Source: Chromatiaceae bacterium (GTDB lineage Bacteria; Pseudomonadota; Gammaproteobacteria; Chromatiales; Chromatiaceae). Taken from it: a stretch of 64,000 bases of DNA. The stretch is taken from contig JACKMK010000002.1 in NCBI GenBank assembly GCA_024235395.1, positions 744,001 to 808,000 of the forward strand. Reading direction: 5' to 3'. The first letter of the stretch is position 1, and each line of letters starts with the position of its first letter. This document shows positions 58,873 through 64,000 of this stretch, piece after piece. Made by a program: the position numbers and the translations under genes. Under the pieces are notes generated by a model, which did no database searches, was not told where the DNA came from, and saw only the letters and a program-made list of their open reading frames with translations.

Positions 58873-59778
58873 ATGCATGTCGCGATTGTCACCGACGATC
58901 CGGGTTGGCACGGTGCGCGGCTGCGCGAGGCGTTTGCCGCGCGTGGGGTGACCGGCGCGTTTTCCTCGCTCAGCACCGCGGTGTTGCGTCTGCAGGATGT
59001 ACCGCCGGTGGTACTCGGGGGTTTCACCGATCGGCTGCCCGACGCGGTGTTCGTGCGCGGTGTGCCGGGCGGCACGCTGGAGCAGACGGTGTTCCAGCTG
59101 AATGCCCTGCACGCACTGCAGGACCTGGGCGTCCCGGTCTACAACGACGGGCGGGCGATCGAGCGTTCGGTCGACAAGGCATACACCACGCTGCGCCTGC
59201 ACCATGCCGGCATAGCGACGCCGCCGACCTGGGTCACGGCCGACCCCGACGTGGCGCGTGAAATCGTGCGACGCGAGACCGCGCGGCGTGACGTCCTGTT
59301 GTGCAAACCCCTGTTCGGCTCGCAGGGGCAGGGTATTGCCGTCGTTGCCGCGGCGTGCGACCTGCCTGACGTCGCGGAGGTCAACGGTGTCTGGTATCTG
59401 CAGCGCTTCGTCGGCGAACGTTCGGATACCGCGACGGATTGGCGGGTGATGGTCGTGGGTGGCCGCGCGATCGCAGCGATGCGCCGCAGCGCACCCGGCT
59501 GGCGTGCGAATGTCGCCCAGGGCGGTCAATGCCAGGCGGCCCTGCCCGAAGGCGAATGCGCGCGACTCGCCGAGGCGGCTGCCGGCTGTCTGGACATGGC
59601 CTACGCCGGGGTCGATCTGATGCGCGACCGCGATGGCAGCTGGTGGGTGATCGAGGTCAACAGTATTCCGGCGTGGCGGGGACTGCAGAGTGTCTGCCAG
59701 ATCGACATCGCCGCGAGCCTGGTCGACGACCTGCTGCGGCGCTGTGGGACTTCACGGCTCGACGAGGTGGTGTCGTGA
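58873..59778 (+). CDS. RimK/MptN-like ATP-grasp ligase
   Basis: 301 residues of the RimK family. Blocks: MHVAIVTDDPGWHGARLREA, VYNDGRAIERSVDKAYTTLR, DVLLCKPLFGSQGQGIAVVA (nucleotide-binding loop), YLQRFVGERSDTATDWRVMV and WWVIEVNSIPAWRGLQS. Archaeal MptN adds glutamate to H4MPT, so glutamylation of the bacterial pterin is the natural guess. A TTG at 58867 is an alternative start. It overlaps the next gene by GTGA. Confidence 0.86.
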   Translation: MHVAIVTDDPGWHGARLREAFAARGVTGAFSSLSTAVLRLQDVPPVVLGGFTDRLPDAVFVRGVPGGTLEQTVFQLNALHALQDLGVPVYNDGRAIERSVDKAYTTLRLHHAGIATPPTWVTADPDVAREIVRRETARRDVLLCKPLFGSQGQGIAVVAAACDLPDVAEVNGVWYLQRFVGERSDTATDWRVMVVGGRAIAAMRRSAPGWRANVAQGGQCQAALPEGECARLAEAAAGCLDMAYAGVDLMRDRDGSWWVIEVNSIPAWRGLQSVCQIDIAASLVDDLLRRCGTSRLDEVVS

Positions 59779-60701
59779 CGGATCACGCCAATCCTTCGCT
59801 GGCCGACCTCTATCGCGAGGCCTGCGTCGCCGATGTCACGGCGTTCAAGCCCGGCAATGTCTCGCTGGCGTCGCCGGGACACGGCATGACCGCCGACGCC
59901 TTTCTGCGTAGTGCCGACGCCAGTGCGCCGCATATGGCGCGCGCTGGCATCCGACTGGGTCGGCGCGTTTGGCTGTCGGTCTCGGCAACCCGTAGCGCGG
60001 TCGGCTGCAATACCAACCTCGGCATCGTGCTGTTGTGTGCACCCTTGATCCAGGCGGCGATGGATTTTCCGCGCCATGGGCTGCGCGACGCCATCGACCT
60101 GGTGCTCGATGCGGCCGACGCTGCCGACGGTGACGCGGTGTTCGCAGCGATTCGCCTGGCGGCGCCGGGCGGCCTCGGCGAGGTCGCCGAACACGATGTC
60201 GCCACGCGATGCCGGGTGCGTCTGACCGAAGCGATGCACGCGGCTGCCGCCGGTGATGCGATTGCACGACAGTACGCGAATGGCTTCGCGGATCTGTTCG
60301 ACGACGCCGTGCCGGCACTTGCACGCGAGTTCGGGCGGACCGGCGCCGTCGCGCCGGCGCTCACCGGTCTGTTCCTGCACCTGTTGTCGCGTCATCCGGA
60401 TACCCATATCCGGCGCAAGCACGGTGCCGCTGCCGCGAACCGGGTGATGCAGCGTGCCGCAGAGGTGCGGCGCGACTGTGCGGCGGCAGCCAACGATCAC
60501 ACCGCATATGCCGCGCTGCGTACATTCGACGGCGAGCTCAAGCGCCATGGTTTGAACCCTGGTACGACCGCAGACCTGTGTGTCGCCAGCCTGCTCATGT
60601 ACCGCCTGCTGACGCGGACGGTACGCAACCCCGGAGACCCCGGAAAACCCCAGCACGCCGAAACGCCGCACCCGGCTGAGAGTGCTGCAACTGTCCATTA
60701 G
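59775..60701 (+). CDS. CitG/MdcB-like triphosphoribosyl-dephospho-CoA synthase family protein
   Basis: 308 residues starting at a GTG that overlaps the previous stop. Family segments: LYREACVADVTAFKPGNVSL, SATRSAVGCNTNLGIVLLCA, LTGLFLHLLSRHPDTHIRRK and LKRHGLNPGTTADLCVASLL. Classical CitG makes the ADP-ribosyl-CoA-type prosthetic group of citrate lyase from ATP and dephospho-CoA, but no citrate or malonate enzyme is nearby. In methylotroph H4MPT clusters it probably attaches a phosphoribosyl unit in cofactor synthesis; this is inference. Confidence 0.85.
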   Translation: MTDHANPSLADLYREACVADVTAFKPGNVSLASPGHGMTADAFLRSADASAPHMARAGIRLGRRVWLSVSATRSAVGCNTNLGIVLLCAPLIQAAMDFPRHGLRDAIDLVLDAADAADGDAVFAAIRLAAPGGLGEVAEHDVATRCRVRLTEAMHAAAAGDAIARQYANGFADLFDDAVPALAREFGRTGAVAPALTGLFLHLLSRHPDTHIRRKHGAAAANRVMQRAAEVRRDCAAAANDHTAYAALRTFDGELKRHGLNPGTTADLCVASLLMYRLLTRTVRNPGDPGKPQHAETPHPAESAATVH

Positions 60702-60729
60702 CCAAGCAAAGCAACGAAGGAGAAACGAC

Positions 60730-61242
60730 ATGGCAACGATAACCAAAACCCTGGTGGGCGAGTCCCTGGTGGGTGACGGCAACGAGGTCGCGCATATCGA
60801 CCTGATCATCGGACCGCGCGGTTCGGCAGCAGAGACCGCGTTCTGCAACGGCCTGGTGAACAACAAAGACGGCTTCACCGCGTTGCTGGCGGTGGTGGCT
60901 CCGAACCTGCCCTGCAAGCCGCACACGATGATGTTCAACAAGGTGACCATCAAGGGGGCCAAGCAGGCCGTGCAGATGTTCGGCCCGGCTCAGCGTGGCG
61001 TCGCGATGGCCGTGGCGGACTGCGTCGAGGACGGCACGATACCGGCCGCAGAGGCCGAGGACCTGTTCATCTCCGTCGGTGTGTTCATCCACTGGGAGGC
61101 GGAAGACGACGCGAAGATCCAGGACTACAACTACGAGGCGACCAAGCAGGCGCTGAAGCGCGCCATTGCCGGGACCCCGACCGCAGCGGAGGTGCTTGCC
61201 GGCAAGGGCCAGCAGGAACACCCGTTTGCGGCTCACGCCTGA
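60730..61242 (+). CDS. fae: Formaldehyde-activating enzyme
   Basis: 170 residues, the usual length. Fae condenses formaldehyde with H4MPT to methylene-H4MPT. The sequence is highly conserved: ESLVGDGNEVAHIDLIIGPR, FCNGLVNNKDGFTALLAVVA, PNLPCKPHTMMFNKVTIKGA, FGPAQRGVAMAVADCVEDG and FIHWEAEDDAKIQDYNYEAT. The His in NEVAHIDL is the catalytic one. A strong ribosome site (GAAGGAG) and the 28-nt gap fit high expression. It is the entry point for formaldehyde from XoxF and MtoX. Confidence 0.98.
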   Translation: MATITKTLVGESLVGDGNEVAHIDLIIGPRGSAAETAFCNGLVNNKDGFTALLAVVAPNLPCKPHTMMFNKVTIKGAKQAVQMFGPAQRGVAMAVADCVEDGTIPAAEAEDLFISVGVFIHWEAEDDAKIQDYNYEATKQALKRAIAGTPTAAEVLAGKGQQEHPFAAHA

Positions 61243-61300
61243 GTGTTGCTCGGTGGGGTCCCAGGGCCCCACCGAGCGCGCCGACCCCGAGGGCAACGCG

Positions 61301-62548
61301 ATGAAATGTCGAGAGTGTGGTGCGGAACCGGAGCGGTTCGACAACGCGCATCTGCTGCATTGCAGCGGTTTGACATTGCAGGAGTACGCAATTCGCCACC
61401 AGCTGCCGCTGGAACTGGTCGTACCCAGCGACCTGGTGAATGCGGCCGACTCACCCGACAACTACCGTCGCACATCGAAATGCCCGGGTGAGGACGCACG
61501 GGCGACACTGTGCGGCCTGCGTTGGGCCGGTCTGGTGCAGACCCACGACGGCCTGGCCGAGGTGCGCGGCGAGGTGCGCCGTCTCGAATTGCTGTTGTGG
61601 GCTCTCGAACGCCTCGCCGACTACGGTTTCCGTTACTGTCAGAGCTACGAGTACACCGCCGACACCCATCGGGTGGTCGCGCGCAACCAGCTGCGCACCA
61701 GGGCCGTGAATCTCGGTCGCGACCCTGCCTGGGTGGGGATGGAACCGCCGCCCGCGTTCCTCGACGCGCTGGCCGTCTATGTGGCACACAGCGCGGAACT
61801 GCTCGGCGGTTATCTGTTCATGCAGTTCAACTGCGCACATCAAGGCGAGGATGTGCGTCAGGCGTTGTGGCGGGATCACGCCGTGCACTGCAAGGCGCTC
61901 GATGCGGCGGACCATCCGGGCGGCCTGCTGCTGCGCACCTGCGAGACGGCCGACACCCGTCGCCTGCTCGATCTGCTGGACGGTCGCCTGCGTTCGATGC
62001 CGACCGCGGCGGAGCGGTTCAATGCGGACACGCCGGCAGCCACGGTCAGCAAGGAACTGGTGTTCGATGCGGCGCATTTCATCACCGACCACCCGGCCAA
62101 ATGTTCCAACCTGCATGGCGGTCGCTACGTTCTGCAGGTCGAGGTCAGCGACCGCATCGATCCGATGACCGGCTGTGTGGTCGACTACGGCTACCTGAAG
62201 CGGGTGGTGTCGAAGCAGGTGGTCGAGCGCTTCGATCATCACAACCTGAACTATGCCGCCGGGGAACTCGCCTGGCGCTCGAGTACCGAAATGCTGTGCG
62301 CCCACATCTGGGAGTGCCTGATCGACTACCTGCCGGCACTCAGCCGCCTGCGCCTGTACGAGACACCGCAGTCATGGTGCGACTACCGCGGGCCCACGCT
62401 GGCCGACTATCAGGCGCAGGGTTCCAACACGCTGCTGCACCCGTTTGCCGGGCCCGCCGACAGTGAACGGCGCAGGCAGTTGTTGTTGGCCGAGCCGGCG
62501 ACCCTGCGGACCGTAGCCGGGCAGTCGGTTATCGGAGCCGGGCGATGA
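61301..62548 (+). CDS. 6-pyruvoyl-tetrahydropterin synthase-like protein with extra N-terminal domain
   Basis: 415 residues. The N terminus has a short zinc-finger-like segment (MKCRECGAEPERFDNAHLLH) followed by a helical region of about 230 residues with no family I recognise. From about 245 it is PTPS-like: KELVFDAAHFITDHPAKCSN (zinc His), LHGGRYVLQVEVSDRIDPMT, VVDYGYLKRVV and ERFDHHNLNY. It may act in forming the 6-hydroxymethyl pterin part of H4MPT. It is last in the operon and overlaps the convergent HisA-like gene by 20 nt. Confidence 0.85.
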   Translation: MKCRECGAEPERFDNAHLLHCSGLTLQEYAIRHQLPLELVVPSDLVNAADSPDNYRRTSKCPGEDARATLCGLRWAGLVQTHDGLAEVRGEVRRLELLLWALERLADYGFRYCQSYEYTADTHRVVARNQLRTRAVNLGRDPAWVGMEPPPAFLDALAVYVAHSAELLGGYLFMQFNCAHQGEDVRQALWRDHAVHCKALDAADHPGGLLLRTCETADTRRLLDLLDGRLRSMPTAAERFNADTPAATVSKELVFDAAHFITDHPAKCSNLHGGRYVLQVEVSDRIDPMTGCVVDYGYLKRVVSKQVVERFDHHNLNYAAGELAWRSSTEMLCAHIWECLIDYLPALSRLRLYETPQSWCDYRGPTLADYQAQGSNTLLHPFAGPADSERRRQLLLAEPATLRTVAGQSVIGAGR

Positions 62549-63209
62549 TCCGTGCATCGAGCCTGCCGTCGTGCAAGGCACTGGCCACCAGGGTCCCGGC
62601 GGCGCCGGCGCGCGCGATCGTCTCGAGATCGGCGACGTTGCGTACGCCGCCTGCCAGGTACAGGCGCGCCGAAGGTGCCTCAGCCCGCCAGTGCTCCAAC
62701 ATCGCCAGGTCGGGGCCGCTGTCGGCGCCGACACGTTCGAGGTTCATCAGGATCAGGTCGACGGGACGGCGCGCGGCATCGTGCGCGATGCCCGAAGGGT
62801 CACGCAGGCCGTCGACGCCTCGGTCGATCGACAACAGCGCCTTGTCGCCGATGGGTGACGCAGGGTCGGTCCAGGTCTCTGACCCGACCACCGGAAGGAT
62901 GCGTTCGTCAGTCGCCGCTGCCAGGCTGGACGGTGTCCTGAAACCACCGTCAAGCCAGATCTGCAGATCGGGAAAGGTATCGGCGATCTGTCCGACCAGT
63001 GCGAGCTGGCTCGCTTGGCCCTGGATGGCATCGAGATCGGCCAGGTAGATCAGCGGGAACTGCAACTGTTCGTGGAGGCGCCGCACCAGCGGCAGTACCT
63101 GTCCATCGGGACAGAGCACACTTTGCCAGGGACGGTACGCGGATCGCCGACCACGTATCGCGTGCACGGCGCGACCGCGGAGAAGGTCGATGACGGGAAT
63201 GATCTTCAA
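62529..63209 (-). CDS. HisA/HisF-related TIM-barrel protein
   Basis: 226 residues. The N terminus KIIPVIDLLRGRAVHAIRGR and the blocks PLIYLADLDAIQGQASQLAL, IWLDGGFRTPSSLAAAT, VDLILMNLERVGADSGPDL and LYLAGGVRNVADLETIARAG show the HisA-like phosphate-binding barrel. The family start falls on a TTG at 63209 without a good ribosome site. Such HisA relatives occur in H4MPT/methanofuran gene clusters and in archaea; their reaction there is not established. It is unlikely to be histidine HisA, because no other his gene is present. Confidence 0.82.
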   Translation of the reverse strand: MKIIPVIDLLRGRAVHAIRGRRSAYRPWQSVLCPDGQVLPLVRRLHEQLQFPLIYLADLDAIQGQASQLALVGQIADTFPDLQIWLDGGFRTPSSLAAATDERILPVVGSETWTDPASPIGDKALLSIDRGVDGLRDPSGIAHDAARRPVDLILMNLERVGADSGPDLAMLEHWRAEAPSARLYLAGGVRNVADLETIARAGAAGTLVASALHDGRLDARIIARLR

Positions 63210-63218
63210 GGAGTCGGG

Positions 63219-64000
63219 ATGCGAATCTTCGTATTCGAATACGTGACCGGCGGGGGATGTTACAACGACGCGATGGTAGCAGACCTCGCCGTCGAGGGCG
63301 ATCTGATGCTGAACGCCGTGGTGCGCGACCTGCTCGACATCCATGGCGTCGAGGTGTTGGTGTGCCGCGACCGTCGTCTGCAGATGCCGCAGCTGCCGAT
63401 CGAGGTGCATTGGGTGGAGGGAGATTGGCAGATGGGGTGGGCGCATTGCCTGGCACAGGCCGATGCAGTACTGCCGATCGCGCCGGAGAGCGACAATGTG
63501 CTGGAGTCTCTGTGTCACGACGTCGAGTGGGCACGCAAACCCCTGCTCAACAGCACGGCCGGCGCGGTCGCGATTGCCGCCGACAAGCAGCGCACCTTGG
63601 ATCTACTGGGTCGTTGCGGCGTGCCGGTCGTACCGAGTTGGCGTGCCGACGGTGTGTCGTCGGTCGACACCCCGATCCTGGTAGTCAAACCGAACAAGGG
63701 GGTTGGGTGCCGGGGTATCCACCTGCTGACGGACGGGCGTGCGCTCGGCGACTTTATCGACAGCCAGAGCGAGCCGTCGCAGTGGCTGGTGCAACCCTAT
63801 CTCGAAGGGCAGGCCGCGAGTCTGTCCCTGTTGGTCGACGAACACTGCGTGTGTCTGCTGGGTTGCAACGTGCAACGTGTCGCCCAGGTGGATGACGGTT
63901 TCGTGCTGCTCGGTTGCGTCGTCAACGGTCTGAACGAGTCGCGCGAGCTGTTGGGCCAACTCGGTGAACAGGTGTGTCGTGCGATTCCCGGCCTCTGGGG
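63219..64000 (+). CDS. ATP-grasp protein, MfnD-like, truncated by window end
   Basis: At least 260 residues; the frame is open to the window edge. The start ATG 63219 has AAGGAG 5 nt before it. MRIFVFEYVTGGGCYNDAMV is typical of the MfnD-type family (archaeal tyramine-glutamate ligase in methanofuran synthesis). ATP-binding segments follow: NSTAGAVAIAADKQRTLDLL, ILVVKPNKGVGCRGIHLLTD and WLVQPYLEGQAASLSLLV. It probably makes the methanofuran-like cofactor used by the Fhc complex. It diverges from the HisA-like gene with only 9 nt between starts. Confidence 0.82.
   Translation, partial: MRIFVFEYVTGGGCYNDAMVADLAVEGDLMLNAVVRDLLDIHGVEVLVCRDRRLQMPQLPIEVHWVEGDWQMGWAHCLAQADAVLPIAPESDNVLESLCHDVEWARKPLLNSTAGAVAIAADKQRTLDLLGRCGVPVVPSWRADGVSSVDTPILVVKPNKGVGCRGIHLLTDGRALGDFIDSQSEPSQWLVQPYLEGQAASLSLLVDEHCVCLLGCNVQRVAQVDDGFVLLGCVVNGLNESRELLGQLGEQVCRAIPGLW

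Noticed and set aside
62529..63209. HisA of histidine biosynthesis
   Set aside because: No other his genes are nearby and the sequence diverges from typical HisA while matching HisA relatives of C1 cofactor clusters, so the specific name was not given.
1..64000. tRNA, rRNA, CRISPR arrays, insertion sequences, integrases and phage genes
   Set aside because: None was recognised by eye: no cloverleaf with a CCA-type end, no regularly spaced direct repeats and no transposase-like protein. A covariance-model scan would be needed to exclude small RNAs.

Overview
The window is about 64 kb of GC-rich, gene-dense bacterial DNA with long polycistronic blocks. It carries the core of a pyrroloquinoline quinone (PQQ) and lanthanide-dependent methylotroph: a XoxF methanol dehydrogenase, its cytochrome and MoxJ-like partner, pqqABCDE, tetrahydromethanopterin (H4MPT) C1-transfer genes, an NAD-linked formate dehydrogenase and a methanethiol oxidase. 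Assimilatory nitrate genes sit beside these. A NasT/ANTAR leader and sigma-54-type promoters fit a proteobacterium, most likely a gammaproteobacterium. The lineage is an inference, because no rRNA or housekeeping marker is present. No tRNA, rRNA, CRISPR array, insertion sequence or phage gene was seen.

Layout. 1-7.6 kb: a truncated secreted protein, an isoquinoline-1-oxidoreductase-type molybdoenzyme pair, a solute-binding protein, a small periplasmic protein and a patatin-type outer-membrane protein. 7.7-19.3 kb: nasT and the nrtABC-nirBD-nasA operon, preceded by a composite regulatory leader. 19.5-21.2 kb: a DegS-like protease and a DUF2380-type protein. 21.3-38 kb: the PQQ-dehydrogenase accessory island. 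It holds an NMT1-type ABC importer, a SoxH-like metallohydrolase with a SoxYZ-like carrier, mxaD with beta-propeller and small periplasmic genes, the PQQ-associated ABC system, and the minus-strand xoxF-xoxG-xoxJ-CxxxCW operon. 38-44 kb: proline iminopeptidase, pqqABCDE, a small cytochrome c and folP. 44-53 kb: formate dehydrogenase with a SCO1 gene, diverging from mtoX and a SCO1-MauG fusion. 53-64 kb: fhcDC diverging from a long H4MPT operon (mptG, mtdB, ATP-grasp, mch, RimK-like, CitG-like, fae, PTPS-like), then a HisA-like gene and a truncated MfnD-like gene.

How it fits together. XoxF would oxidise methanol to formaldehyde (or further) in the periplasm with PQQ. Fae, MtdB, Mch and FhcCD carry the C1 unit on H4MPT to formate. 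FdsABG oxidises formate to CO2 with NADH formation. MtoX converts methanethiol to formaldehyde, H2S and H2O2 and so feeds the same route. The nas genes supply nitrogen.

The main observation beyond gene calling is regulatory. Near-consensus sigma-54 (-24/-12) elements lie upstream of almost every C1 operon as well as the nitrate genes. In three C1 control regions a GTGTCAC/GTGACAC repeat lies on the upstream side of such elements, and two of these are divergent regions with a promoter on each side. This suggests a C1 regulon run by an enhancer-binding protein that is not encoded in the window. The nitrate leader separately combines an NtrC-type site, a perfect sigma-54 element, two ANTAR-type hairpins and a strong intrinsic terminator.
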